Of a stretch of DNA of 24,543 nucleotides, positions 1-7,497 are shown piece after piece. The translations under genes and the position numbers were made by a program. The notes beneath the pieces were generated by a model. The model made no database searches. It had not been told where the DNA came from and saw nothing but the letters and a program-made list of their open reading frames with translations. Position 1 is the first letter of the stretch; each line of letters begins with the position of its first letter. Source of the stretch: JAZNSB01 sp045590955 (GTDB lineage Bacteria > Pseudomonadota > Alphaproteobacteria > RF32 > CAG-239); the NCBI GenBank assembly GCA_045590955.1, contig JAZNSB010000030.1, positions 1-24,543 on the forward strand, in the 5' to 3' direction.

Positions 1-501
1 AATACATCTTTTGTTGCCAAGTCCAAAACTGCCGTCAAAAACAACAAAAGACAAGTCTTTTATCAGTTTGGGATTTTGAAATCCGTCATCTAAAATAATA
101 ATGTCTGCGCCTTTGCTAATGGCAAGCTTTGCGCCCGCATATCTGTCTGAATTTATAACAACGGGTGCTGTTTTGCATAACAACATTGGTTCATCACCAA
201 CATCTGATGCACTGTGAATTTTTGGATCTACAATAATGTTGTTGAGCTTTCCTTTATATCCTCTGGATACAAAAAATGGATTGTAACCTTGTGCTTTTAA
301 TAATGTGGCAAGTGATATTGCAACCGGTGTTTTTCCTGTGCCTCCGGCAGTTATGTTACCAACGCATATTACCGGTTTTGAAACTTTGAATTTTTGGGCT
401 CTTAACATGCGCATTTTGGTCAACCAACCATATAACATTCCTGCAGGGTAGAGAATGTTTGATATAAAATTGGTTGTTTGCCAAAACTTAGGAGTTTTCA
501 C
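1..501 (-). CDS. lpxK: Tetraacyldisaccharide 4'-kinase LpxK (partial, C-terminus beyond window)
   Basis: LpxK phosphorylates the 4' position of the tetraacyldisaccharide-1-phosphate precursor to give lipid IVA, at the inner face of the inner membrane. The 167 visible residues include an N-terminal membrane-associated segment (FWQTTNFISNILYPAGMLYG), a Walker A loop AGGTGKT at residues 52-58, the conserved VGDEP at 101-105 and the family motif DDGFQ at 138-142. The family is usually about 310-350 aa, so roughly half is missing because the window ends, not because the gene is broken. The start is a GTG at 499-501, overlapping the waaA stop by 14 bases; it gives the typical LpxK beginning MKTPKFW. 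The gene is the last visible member of the operon and is translationally coupled to waaA, whose Kdo transferase uses the LpxK product. Confidence 0.95.
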   Translation of the reverse strand, partial: MKTPKFWQTTNFISNILYPAGMLYGWLTKMRMLRAQKFKVSKPVICVGNITAGGTGKTPVAISLATLLKAQGYNPFFVSRGYKGKLNNIIVDPKIHSASDVGDEPMLLCKTAPVVINSDRYAGAKLAISKGADIIILDDGFQNPKLIKDLSFVVFDGSFGLGNKRCI

Positions 502-1762
502 CAATATAATCCTTTACTTTTTTTACAATATCATCCAAAACTTTGCCTTCAGAAACTGTCCAATCATAGGCTTTTTTGCATTTTGTTTTCAAAGTTTTTT
601 CATCTGAAAGCAAGTTTTCTAAATGGGATAAAAGTTCTTGGGTGTCATTTACTTGAATAATAGCATCTGCTTTTTTTGCTCTGGTCATACAATCTGCAAA
701 ATTGTGCATATGAGGTCCAACCAAAACACAACATTTGTCTCTAGATGGTTCCATAAAATTTTGACCGCCATGTGGAATTAATGATCCTCCGATGAATACT
801 ATGTCGGATATGTTATACCAAATTCCTAATTCTCCCAATGTGTCTGCAACATAAACATCTGTTTTTTCTGTTATGGGCTCTGCTTTTGAGCGCAAAGAAA
901 CGTTTAATTTTATTTCTTCTTCCAGTTTTTGTTTTATCTCTGCGCCTCTGTGTGGGTGTCTGGGGGCAATGATGGTAAGTAAATCTGGAAAATTTTTCTT
1001 CAGTTTTGGTAAAATTTTGCCGATTTTAAGTTCTTCATCATGATGAGTGGAGCTAACAACCCATACTTTGCGGTCTTTTATCATGTTCAAAACTTCTTGT
1101 CTTTTGTCTTTGTCTAAAGGTAAAGGCAAACCGGCGTATTTTAAATTGCCAAGGCATATAGCATCTTTGGCACCTAAAACTTGCAATCTTCTGGCATCTT
1201 CATCAGATTGACCCAAGCATAAGGTAAAGTAACCAAGAATTTCTTTAATGACAAAGCCGAGTTGTTGCCATCTTTTGAATGATTTATCTGAAATTCTGCC
1301 GTTTACAAGTAACAACGGAATTTTTTTTCTGTTAATTGAAGATAAAATTGAAGGCCAAAATTCAGATTCAAACCACAATACCAAATCCGGATGCCAGTAT
1401 TTGATAAAACGTGTGGTGAAAATGGGGTTGTCTATGGGAAAGTATTGGTGAAAAGCTCCTTTAGGAAGTCTTTTGGCCATAATCTCTGCAGATGTAACTG
1501 TTCCGGTTGTTACCATGATGTTTAATTTTGGATCTTCCTTAAGTAATTGAGATATTAACGGTAACATTGATATAGATTCACCAACAGAAGCTCCATGCAT
1601 CCACACCAATTTGCCTTCCGGTCTGGTTAAGGTAGGGCGACCAATTCTTTCATTGAAGCGGTTGATGTCTTCTTTGCCTTTTTTTATCCTGCTTTGAATA
1701 TATTTGTTGATTACAGTAGGATATAAGAATTTTATCAGTGATTTATATATTTTTATGAACAT
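488..1762 (-). CDS. waaA: 3-deoxy-D-manno-octulosonic acid (Kdo) transferase WaaA
   Basis: WaaA (KdtA) transfers Kdo from CMP-Kdo to lipid IVA at the cytoplasmic face of the inner membrane. The 424-aa product is of normal length. It has an N-terminal hydrophobic anchor (about residues 5-20), the GT30 motif HGASVGES near residues 56-63 containing the likely catalytic Glu62, and then FESEFWP, GNLKYAG, APRHPHR, DTLGELGIWY and the nucleotide-binding FIGGSLIPHGGQNFMEP region. I chose the ATG at 1760-1762 because AGAGGA lies just upstream and the anchor then sits at the N-terminus; the longer frame from 1804 adds 14 atypical residues inside the acyltransferase gene. The gene overlaps the acyltransferase by 20 bases and lpxK by 14. 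Whether it adds one or more Kdo residues cannot be read from sequence. Confidence 0.96.
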   Translation of the reverse strand: MFIKIYKSLIKFLYPTVINKYIQSRIKKGKEDINRFNERIGRPTLTRPEGKLVWMHGASVGESISMLPLISQLLKEDPKLNIMVTTGTVTSAEIMAKRLPKGAFHQYFPIDNPIFTTRFIKYWHPDLVLWFESEFWPSILSSINRKKIPLLLVNGRISDKSFKRWQQLGFVIKEILGYFTLCLGQSDEDARRLQVLGAKDAICLGNLKYAGLPLPLDKDKRQEVLNMIKDRKVWVVSSTHHDEELKIGKILPKLKKNFPDLLTIIAPRHPHRGAEIKQKLEEEIKLNVSLRSKAEPITEKTDVYVADTLGELGIWYNISDIVFIGGSLIPHGGQNFMEPSRDKCCVLVGPHMHNFADCMTRAKKADAIIQVNDTQELLSHLENLLSDEKTLKTKCKKAYDWTVSEGKVLDDIVKKVKDYIGENS

Positions 1763-2516
1763 GTTTCCTCTGTTTTTTTGGTTTGTCTGAAGGTTGTACG
1801 GCAACTCTACCCATTAAGGTATCTGCGTTTGCAGTTAGAGTGTTAAGAGTTTGTTCTAAAGTTAATTTTAATTGATTTGTTTCTTCTTGAGAAATATCTT
1901 TTTTTACGTAAAAGGGCTCTGACATAATGAAAATGCCTTTAGAAAAGGGGCGAGGAATCATAAATTTATCCCAGCTTTTCTTTACAACTTTTGCGTTACT
2001 CATGCTATATGTGGCCATGATTATGGGTTTGCCTGTTTTTGCTGCAAAATATATGGGGCTTTCCGTCATGCGCATTCTGGGACCACGAGGACCGTCCGGA
2101 ACTAAGGCAATTGATTTACCTTTTTTGAGTGTTTTTAAAATGCCTAAGGCTGCTCCAAGAGCGTTTTCATTACTTGATCCGTCAACAGTTTCTACACCCA
2201 TCTGATGAAAGATGTTTGCAATAATTCTGCCATCATTGTGCGGAGAAACTAACACACTTACGGGAAATTTTAAATTCCATATAAACGGCATCATAAAAAT
2301 TCTACCGTGCCAAAGCAGTAAAATGGCATTTTTTTCTTTTTCCATAATTTGGTTATATTTTTCTTTGCCCACAAACTCCCATTTTGTGGTTTTATATACA
2401 AAAGTGATATACATTTTGGCAATAAAAGCCAAAACAGACACCACAAAAGCAGAATGTAATAACTTGCGTTTTTGAGTTTTAATGTAAGTTTTTATATCAT
2501 TTACGGTTACAGTCAT
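1743..2516 (-). CDS. DUF374-family lipid acyltransferase (possible late lipid A acyltransferase, LpxJ-like)
   Basis: A 257-aa member of the DUF374 branch of the lysophospholipid-acyltransferase fold. It has an N-terminal hydrophobic helix at about residues 22-42, a conserved LLLWHGR block with His70, SPHNDGR at 91-97 and DGPRGPR at 141-147; these blocks are characteristic of DUF374. Family knowledge: DUF374 proteins include LpxJ, a late lipid A acyltransferase in Helicobacter and Campylobacter, and alphaproteobacteria commonly carry a DUF374 gene beside waaA/lpxK. The inference here is acylation of Kdo-lipid IVA or a related precursor at the inner membrane; substrate and acyl-chain length are unknown. 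It starts 5 bases after fliN ends and overlaps waaA by 20 bases. The start has only a weak purine run (AAAGAAA) upstream, so it probably relies on coupling to fliN translation. Confidence 0.88.
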   Translation of the reverse strand: MTVTVNDIKTYIKTQKRKLLHSAFVVSVLAFIAKMYITFVYKTTKWEFVGKEKYNQIMEKEKNAILLLWHGRIFMMPFIWNLKFPVSVLVSPHNDGRIIANIFHQMGVETVDGSSNENALGAALGILKTLKKGKSIALVPDGPRGPRMRMTESPIYFAAKTGKPIIMATYSMSNAKVVKKSWDKFMIPRPFSKGIFIMSEPFYVKKDISQEETNQLKLTLEQTLNTLTANADTLMGRVAVQPSDKPKKQRKHVHKNI

Positions 2517-2521
2517 TTTAT

Positions 2522-2761
2522 TTATTTCTTTAGTAACTCAACAACAGAAATTCCAATAGCGTCATCATCTGTGACAACAACTTCTCCTTTGCCGATAAGA
2601 ACGTTATTGGCATAAATATCAACATAGTCGGTTGATTTTCTGTCAAGCTCAACAACGGCACCACTACCAAGCTTTAAAAGTTGGCTCACTCTTAAAGTTG
2701 CAGACCCCAGTGTAACAGACAAATCAACTTCTATTTCATTGTTTGTATATGTGTTGTTCAT
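2522..2761 (-). CDS. fliN: Flagellar motor switch protein FliN (SpoA domain)
   Basis: FliN is part of the flagellar C-ring, where it binds FliM and the export ATPase regulator FliH and helps set rotation direction. The 79-aa product is essentially just the SpoA (surface presentation of antigens) domain. Visible motifs are LGSATLRVSQLLKLGSGAVVELD, then VDIYANN, IGKGEVVV and the terminal ISVVELL, matching short alphaproteobacterial FliN closely. The start ATG at 2759-2761 has AAGGAG 11 bases upstream and a plausible promoter behind it. What is odd is the setting: no other flagellar or chemotaxis gene is in the window, and it is the first gene of the lipid A operon, 5 bases before the acyltransferase. 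It could be an authentic FliN encoded away from its cluster, or a SpoA protein retained for another assembly. Confidence 0.88.
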   Translation of the reverse strand: MNNTYTNNEIEVDLSVTLGSATLRVSQLLKLGSGAVVELDRKSTDYVDIYANNVLIGKGEVVVTDDDAIGISVVELLKK

Positions 2762-2785
2762 TGGTATTAAAACTCCTTATCGGCT

Positions 2786-2814
2786 ATAGTATATATAACA
2801 GATTCCAAATTCAA
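2786..2814 (-). promoter_or_regulatory. Candidate sigma-70 promoter of the fliN-lipid A operon
   Basis: Reading the minus strand, a TTGAAT -35 box (2809-2814) is followed after 17 bases by TACTAT (2786-2791), about 25 bases before the fliN start. An overlapping alternative pair, TTGCTT with TATATA, sits a few bases upstream, so the exact boxes are uncertain. Its place in the divergent fliN/lon spacer makes a promoter here necessary. Confidence 0.45.
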
Positions 2815-2872
2815 GCAAAATTTATTTATACACCAAAAATGTTTAATCTTTTGTGGATTAATAATAAGTGCG

Positions 2873-2900
2873 TTGCTTTTTTTTATCTGCACCATATATT
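2873..2900 (+). promoter_or_regulatory. Candidate lon promoter (sigma-70, possibly with heat-shock character)
   Basis: TTGCTT at 2873-2878 is spaced 16 bases from TATATT at 2895-2900, 36 bases before the lon ATG. The same stretch can be read as a heat-shock-type pair (GTTG, then CCATATAT about 17 bases on), resembling the CTTG and CYTAT boxes described for alphaproteobacterial sigma-32. Lon is a classic heat-shock gene, but the match is loose and AT-rich DNA gives such matches readily. Confidence 0.42.
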
Positions 2901-2935
2901 TATACAAGATAAAAATTTAACAGGTGGTTTACAAA

Positions 2936-5263
2936 ATGATAAAAAAAGAAACTTTTCCGGTTTTACCTCTTAGAGACATTGTTGTGTTTCCCAAAATGAT
3001 TGTTCCGTTGTTTGTGGGTAGAGAAAAGTCTATTGCAGCACTGCAAGAGATAATTAATTCTGAAAAGAACATTATTTTAATTACACAAAAAGATGCATCA
3101 ACAGAAGATCCAACGGCAAAAGATGTGTATGATGTTGGTGTGTTGGGAACTGTTTTGCAACTTCTAAAATTGCCCGACGGAACATTAAAAGTATTAATTG
3201 AAGGTCTTGAAAGAGTTAAAATTGATAAGTTTTTGAAAAATGACAGCTTTTTGGAAGCTTATGCAACTATTTTGCCTCAGCCCGATGAAGATGAAAAAGA
3301 CTTTAAAATGCAAGCAATGGTTAGAGCTGTGATGGGTCAATTTGAAGAATATGTTAAGCTTTCTCACAAAGTTTCTTCTGATGTTTTGCCTTCTGTGGCA
3401 CAAATTAAAGATTATAGCAAGTTGGCAGACACTATTGCTTCTCATCTATCTTTGAAAATTGCTGAAAAACAAATGCTTTTAGAAGCACATTCTTTGTCTG
3501 ACAGGTTTGAGAAGATATTAGGCTTTATGGATGCTGAAATTACCATGATAGAAGTGGAAAATAAAATTAAAAACCGCATCAAAAACCAAATGGAAAAAAG
3601 CCAAAAAGAGTATTATCTTAATGAACAAATGAAGGCAATTCAAAAAGAACTTGGTGATGGTGATTTGGATGCCGAATTTGATGAATATGCAAAAAAGATA
3701 GAAACGGTAAAACTTTCTAAAGAAGCAAAAGAAAAAGCAAAATCAGAACTTAAAAAGCTTAAATCTATGAGTACAATGTCTGCAGAATCTACAGTAGTTA
3801 GAAACTATTTGGATTGGATGTTGGATATTCCTTGGAAAAAACCTTCAAAAGTCAATAAAGATTTACAAAAAGCTTTAGATGTTTTGGAAGAAGATCATTA
3901 CGGCTTGGAAAAAGTAAAAGAAAGAATCGTAGAGTACTTAGCCGTTCAATCCAGGGCTCAGAAGGTTAGGGGGCCTATTTTATGTTTGGTCGGACCTCCG
4001 GGAGTTGGTAAAACATCTTTGGGAAAATCTATTGCCAGAGCAACGGGAAGAAATTTTGTCAGGGCATCTTTGGGAGGTGTGCGTGATGAAGCAGAGATCA
4101 GAGGTCACAGAAGAACATATATTGGTTCAATGCCCGGTAAAATTGTTAAAGGGATGAAAAAAGCCGGATCAACCAATCCGTTGTTTTTGCTTGATGAAAT
4201 AGATAAAATGGGAAATGATCACAGAGGAGACCCGGCATCTGCGTTATTAGAAGTTTTGGATCCGGAGCAAAACTGTGCATTTAATGATCACTATCTTGAA
4301 GTAGATTATGATTTATCTGATGTAATGTTTGTTACAACGGCAAATTCTTTGGATATGCCTCGTCCATTGTTGGACAGAATGGAAATTATTCGTCTGTCGG
4401 GTTATACTGAAGATGAAAAGATTGAAATTGCAAAAAGACATCTGTTGCCTAAAATTATGAAGGAAAATGCAATTAAATCTGAAGAGCTGGAAATATGCGA
4501 AGATGCAATCAGAAACATTATTCGTTATTATACCAGAGAGGCTGGTGTCAGAAATTTGGAAAGAGAGCTTTCTTCTGTGGCAAGAAAGGCAGTGAAAGAA
4601 ATTTTGCTTACCAAATGTTCCAAAATTTGTGTTAATGCAAAAAATTTGGAAAAATATCTTGGTGTAATCAAATATAGATTTGGAGAGATGGAAACCAAAG
4701 ATTTGGTTGGTGTTTCTACCGGATTGGCATGGACGGAAGTTGGCGGAGATATTTTATTTATTGAAGCTGTTAATATGCCAGGTCACGGTAAAATAATGCA
4801 AACCGGAAAGTTGGGTGATGTGATGAAAGAATCTATTGAGACGGCATATTCTGTTGTAAAATCTCATTCAAAAGAATTGGGAATTGATGCAAGTGTGTTT
4901 GACAAAACAGATGTTCATATTCATGTGCCTGAGGGGGCAACTCCAAAAGATGGTCCGTCTGCCGGTATTACCATGTTTACGGCATTAGTGTCTTTGTTTA
5001 CTAATATACCTGTAAAACGAGATGTAGCTATGACCGGAGAAATTACTCTTACGGGAAGGGTTTTGGAAATAGGCGGATTAAAAGAAAAACTTTTGTCTGC
5101 TCTAAGAGGCGGTATTAAAACAGTGATTATTCCAAAAGATAATGAAAAAGATTTGGCGGAAATTCCTGATAATGTTAAAAAAGGAATTAAAATTATTGCA
5201 GTTTCAGATGTAAAAGAGGTAATTGAAATTGCATTGAAGAAAAAGTTGCTAAACTCTAAATAA
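2936..5263 (+). CDS. lon: ATP-dependent protease Lon (endopeptidase La)
   Basis: Lon is a cytosolic hexameric AAA+ serine protease that degrades misfolded and regulatory proteins. The 775-aa product has the usual three parts: an N-terminal substrate-binding domain with coiled coil (about 1-300), an AAA+ module with Walker A GPPGVGKTS from residue 353 and Walker B LFLLDEID, and a C-terminal protease domain with catalytic Ser675 in DGPSAG and Lys718 in GGLKEK. These lie 43 residues apart, exactly as Ser679 and Lys722 of E. coli Lon. I chose the ATG at 2936 because AGGTGG lies at 2922-2927; the GTG at 2924 falls inside that ribosome-binding site. The gene stands alone between its own promoter and a strong terminator. 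Nothing is missing. Confidence 0.98.
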   Translation: MIKKETFPVLPLRDIVVFPKMIVPLFVGREKSIAALQEIINSEKNIILITQKDASTEDPTAKDVYDVGVLGTVLQLLKLPDGTLKVLIEGLERVKIDKFLKNDSFLEAYATILPQPDEDEKDFKMQAMVRAVMGQFEEYVKLSHKVSSDVLPSVAQIKDYSKLADTIASHLSLKIAEKQMLLEAHSLSDRFEKILGFMDAEITMIEVENKIKNRIKNQMEKSQKEYYLNEQMKAIQKELGDGDLDAEFDEYAKKIETVKLSKEAKEKAKSELKKLKSMSTMSAESTVVRNYLDWMLDIPWKKPSKVNKDLQKALDVLEEDHYGLEKVKERIVEYLAVQSRAQKVRGPILCLVGPPGVGKTSLGKSIARATGRNFVRASLGGVRDEAEIRGHRRTYIGSMPGKIVKGMKKAGSTNPLFLLDEIDKMGNDHRGDPASALLEVLDPEQNCAFNDHYLEVDYDLSDVMFVTTANSLDMPRPLLDRMEIIRLSGYTEDEKIEIAKRHLLPKIMKENAIKSEELEICEDAIRNIIRYYTREAGVRNLERELSSVARKAVKEILLTKCSKICVNAKNLEKYLGVIKYRFGEMETKDLVGVSTGLAWTEVGGDILFIEAVNMPGHGKIMQTGKLGDVMKESIETAYSVVKSHSKELGIDASVFDKTDVHIHVPEGATPKDGPSAGITMFTALVSLFTNIPVKRDVAMTGEITLTGRVLEIGGLKEKLLSALRGGIKTVIIPKDNEKDLAEIPDNVKKGIKIIAVSDVKEVIEIALKKKLLNSK

Positions 5264-5285
5264 TCGCTACATATATATAGAATCG

Positions 5286-5320
5286 AAGGCTTGTAGAATC
5301 GCAGAATACAAGCCTTTTTT
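5286..5320 (+). terminator. Rho-independent terminator of lon
   Basis: A perfect 10-bp inverted repeat (5286-5295 AAGGCTTGTA, 5307-5316 TACAAGCCTT) with an 11-base loop runs directly into a T tract, 23 bases after the lon stop. Confidence 0.9.
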
Positions 5321-5489
5321 GTTTCTTTGATTAAAAAAAATGAGGTTTTGCGCCATTTTTTTGAGTTCAAAATTAAAAAAAATGCAAAAAAATGCGTTTT
5401 TTTAGCTTTTTTTGGGTATAAATTACTTTATTTCGTTTGACTTTAGTTTTTTTTTAAGTTTGAATTTATCTTGTAAGAGGGATTTTGAC
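5321..5489. other. AT-rich spacer with A and T tracts upstream of the HU gene
   Basis: The lon-HU interval (5264-5573) is about 310 bases without a gene. After the lon terminator it holds repeated poly-A and poly-T runs at 5333-5340, 5377-5402 and 5446-5456. These are typical of curved DNA upstream of strongly expressed genes. I see no ORF or RNA gene in it. A TATAAA-like box occurs near 5417-5422 and a TTGACT at 5437-5442, but neither has a convincing partner. Confidence 0.4.
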
Positions 5490-5520
5490 TTGTCATATTT
5501 TTCTTACGTTGGTTTATAAC
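5490..5520 (+). promoter_or_regulatory. Candidate promoter of the HU gene
   Basis: TTGTCA at 5490-5495 (one mismatch to TTGACA) is followed by TATAAC at 5515-5520 (one mismatch to TATAAT). The 19-base spacing is slightly long. The implied leader of about 45 bases carries a clear GGGGAG ribosome-binding site at 5560-5565. Confidence 0.5.
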
Positions 5521-5573
5521 AAAATAGCAAAGGATATTTTATCCGGAGCTAAAATTTATGGGGAGTCCTCAAA

Positions 5574-5852
5574 GTGAATAAAAATGAACTTATTTCTAGC
5601 ATTGCTAGTTACACAGGTCTTACAAAGACAGATTCTGCTAAGGCTTTGGATGCATTCGTTACATCTGTAACAAAATCTCTTAAGACAGGTAAAGAAGTTC
5701 GCTTGGTAGGTTTCGGTACATTTGCAATTTCTAACAGAAAAGCAACAACAGGCCGTAACCCACGCACAGGCGCTGCTATCAAAATTCCTGCTAAGAAACA
5801 AGCTAAATTTAAAGCAGGTAAAGCTCTTCAAGACGCTGTAAACAAGAAATAG
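5574..5852 (+). CDS. hup: Nucleoid-associated DNA-binding protein HU
   Basis: HU is a small basic dimer that bends and packages DNA in the nucleoid. The 92-aa product has the standard HU beginning MNKNELI, the helical dimerisation part, and the beta-arm region VGFGTFAISNRKATTGRNPRTG, which matches the prokaryotic DNA-binding protein signature, then a Lys/Ala-rich tail. The start is GTG at 5574, eight bases after GGGGAG; an ATG at 5558 opens only an 8-codon frame. Codon use differs visibly from the neighbours: Arg is mostly CGC/CGT here but mostly AGA elsewhere, and Ala is often GCT. This fits a very highly expressed gene rather than recent transfer. Promoter and terminator are its own. HU cannot be separated from IHF with certainty by eye, but the MNKNEL start and length favour HU. 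Confidence 0.95.
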   Translation: MNKNELISSIASYTGLTKTDSAKALDAFVTSVTKSLKTGKEVRLVGFGTFAISNRKATTGRNPRTGAAIKIPAKKQAKFKAGKALQDAVNKK

Positions 5853-5897
5853 TTCTGCTATTTTTTGACAAGAGCAATCTTGTTGTAGAAGACTCAG

Positions 5898-5930
5898 AAA
5901 CGGGGCACTTATTTGGTGCTCCGTTTTTTA
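5898..5930 (+). terminator. Rho-independent terminator of the HU gene
   Basis: A GC-rich stem ACGGGGCAC (5900-5908) pairs with GTGCTCCGT (5916-5924) through one G-T wobble, with a 7-base loop, A-T pairs extending the base, and a T6 run after it. It lies 46 bases past the HU stop. Confidence 0.9.
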
Positions 5931-5975
5931 TTTATGACTGAACTAATTGAAAAATGTATATGAGATACCAAAATA

Positions 5976-6002
5976 AAAAAAGCACCATGAAGGTGCTTTT
6001 TT
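5976..6002 (-). terminator. Terminator of tRNA-Ser (works in either direction)
   Basis: AGCACC (5981-5986) and GGTGCT (5992-5997) form a perfect stem with a 5-base loop, flanked by an A run on one side and a T run on the other. It begins immediately past the 3' end of the tRNA on the minus strand, so that is its likely main role. It is also a valid terminator for read-through from the HU gene. Confidence 0.85.
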
Positions 6003-6003
6003 A

Positions 6004-6093
6004 TGGCGGAGAGGCAGAGATTCGAACTCTGGGAGGGCTCGCACCCTCGACGGTTTTCAAGACCGCTGCATTAAACCACTCTGCCACCTCTCC
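6004..6093 (-). tRNA. tRNA-Ser (anticodon TGA)
   Basis: On the minus strand the 90-base gene begins GGAGAGG and ends CCTCTCC-G-CCA, giving a perfect 7-bp acceptor stem with the CCA encoded. The anticodon loop CTTGAAA carries TGA. A long variable arm (GAGGG...CCCTC), as expected of a class II serine tRNA, is followed by a T arm CAGAG-TTCGAAT-CTCTG. It reads UCA and, by wobble, other UCN codons. Confidence 0.97.
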
Positions 6094-6129
6094 AGCGTAA
6101 TGGTTGTTGTTTTGTAACAACGTGATGTA

Positions 6130-6158
6130 TAAATATATAAACAATTGTATTTCGTCAA
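6130..6158 (-). promoter_or_regulatory. Candidate promoter of tRNA-Ser
   Basis: On the minus strand TTGACG (6153-6158) is followed after 17 bases by TATTTA (6130-6135), within an A/T-only stretch where the -10 box could be shifted by a few bases. The leader to the tRNA contains a GTTGTT/AACAAC inverted repeat. Confidence 0.42.
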
Positions 6159-6226
6159 GTCTTTTTTATTGTTTTTTTTATTTTATATGTCAAAATGTAT
6201 AAAATTTTTGATTTTGGAAGAGTTAA

Positions 6227-7474
6227 ATGCGTTTTATATTGTTATTTTTGGTATTCTTATCGGCAATAAACCCAGTATTGGCAAAAGAAGTTAATCCGCC
6301 AAAAGAGTATATTGAGTGGTTGGAAACTCTAAAAAACAAAATGGTGCAACAGGGAATTAAAAAAAGTGTGATTGATGCTGTTTATAAAGATAAAAATTTT
6401 TATAAAGCAAAAGCAAAAATTATTCAAAAAGACAGAAATCAATTGGAATTTTCAGTAACATCTGCCGATTATATAAATAAATTACTCAGCACAAAAAGAT
6501 ATTTAAAAGCTAAACAAAAATATGAAGAACTATATCCAAAGTACAAGTTTATAGAAGAAAAGTATGGAGTGCCTTTTGCTTTGTTGGTGGCTTTTTGGGC
6601 AATAGAAACCGATTGCGGAACCAAAACCGGAGAACAAAACATATTTGAGGCTTTAACGGTTTTAAGCTATGATAAGCGAAGAGCTGATTATTTTCAAAAA
6701 GAGTTGTTTAATGCCTTGAAAATTGTGCAGGATAACAACATAAATCCGGATGAATTAAAGGGTTCTTGGGCCGGTGCAAGCGGGCATTTCCAATTTATGC
6801 CATCAACATATTTGAGTTATGCAAAAGCATTAGATGAAAATAAAGCACCGGATATATGGAATAATTTGGATGATGCATTTTTGTCTGCGGCAAACTTTGT
6901 AAAAAAATTAAAATATAATGCCGGACAACCATGGGGGCAGGAAGTAAAACTGCCGTGGAATTTTGATTATAATTTGGCTTCCTTAAATATCAAAAAGCCG
7001 ATAATTTTTTGGAAATCCAAAGGGATAAGAATAAAACTTAAACAAGTTGATGAACAATCTTTAGCTTCAATTATTGTACCGGAAGGAAAATTTGGAAAGG
7101 CGTATTTGTTGTTAGATAATCATTTTGTTATTAAAAAATGGAACAAAAGTCAAAATTATGCGTTGGCAGTTGGAATTTTGAAAGATTGTTTGGAAAATCG
7201 GAAAGTTTGGCGAGGAGTGGAGACTGATAAAAAAACAATCCTGAAAACAGATGATATCAAATTTGTGCAACGTTTCATAAATAAACAAAAACTGGCTAAA
7301 TTAAATGTAAACGGAAAACTGGATTTGAAAACAATCAAAGCGGTTAAAAAACTGCAAAAAATGGCTTTTATGCCTCAGGATGGATATCCGGATTACAGGT
7401 TAATCAGAAAAATCAGGTATTATAAACCGTGGCTTGGTTTTAAGGTGCCGGTGCCACCGATAAAACCTGTATAA
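6227..7474 (+). CDS. Lytic murein transglycosylase, MltB family, with C-terminal peptidoglycan-binding domain
   Basis: A periplasmic enzyme that cleaves the MurNAc-GlcNAc bond of peptidoglycan to give 1,6-anhydro ends. The 415-aa product has a signal peptide (hydrophobic to about residue 19, ending VLA before KEV; no lipobox, so probably soluble). It is followed by an SLT/MltB catalytic domain with GVPFALLVAFWAIETDCG, where Glu127 is the likely catalytic acid, and GSWAGASGHFQFMPSTYLSY, the MltB-type block. The C-terminus (about 335-400) resembles a PG_binding_1 domain (FVQRFINKQ... LKTIKAVKKLQ). The start at 6227 has GGAAGAG upstream. It stands 71 bases before rlpA on the same strand, next to two other wall-remodelling genes, with which it may be co-transcribed. 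Confidence 0.93.
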   Translation: MRFILLFLVFLSAINPVLAKEVNPPKEYIEWLETLKNKMVQQGIKKSVIDAVYKDKNFYKAKAKIIQKDRNQLEFSVTSADYINKLLSTKRYLKAKQKYEELYPKYKFIEEKYGVPFALLVAFWAIETDCGTKTGEQNIFEALTVLSYDKRRADYFQKELFNALKIVQDNNINPDELKGSWAGASGHFQFMPSTYLSYAKALDENKAPDIWNNLDDAFLSAANFVKKLKYNAGQPWGQEVKLPWNFDYNLASLNIKKPIIFWKSKGIRIKLKQVDEQSLASIIVPEGKFGKAYLLLDNHFVIKKWNKSQNYALAVGILKDCLENRKVWRGVETDKKTILKTDDIKFVQRFINKQKLAKLNVNGKLDLKTIKAVKKLQKMAFMPQDGYPDYRLIRKIRYYKPWLGFKVPVPPIKPV

Positions 7475-7497
7475 ATTACCAAAAATAGTGTTTACTA

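Noticed and set aside
1..501. LpxK as a truncated pseudogene
   Set aside because: The frame is open to the window edge; the missing half lies outside the window.
4921..5370. 149-codon open frame on the minus strand opposite the end of lon
   Set aside because: It is antisense to the lon protease domain and to the lon terminator; its composition follows from the lon codons.
5377..5460. Poly-A/poly-T runs as a mobile element or CRISPR leader
   Set aside because: No repeats, spacers, inverted termini or nearby cas/transposase genes; ordinary AT-rich promoter-region DNA.
5558..5581. Eight-codon ATG frame overlapping the HU start, possible leader peptide
   Set aside because: The ATG overlaps the HU Shine-Dalgarno region and has no ribosome-binding site of its own.
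5860..5885. Small ACAAG/CTTGT hairpin after HU as a separate RNA element
   Set aside because: Only five base pairs, no T tract, and a stronger terminator follows at once.
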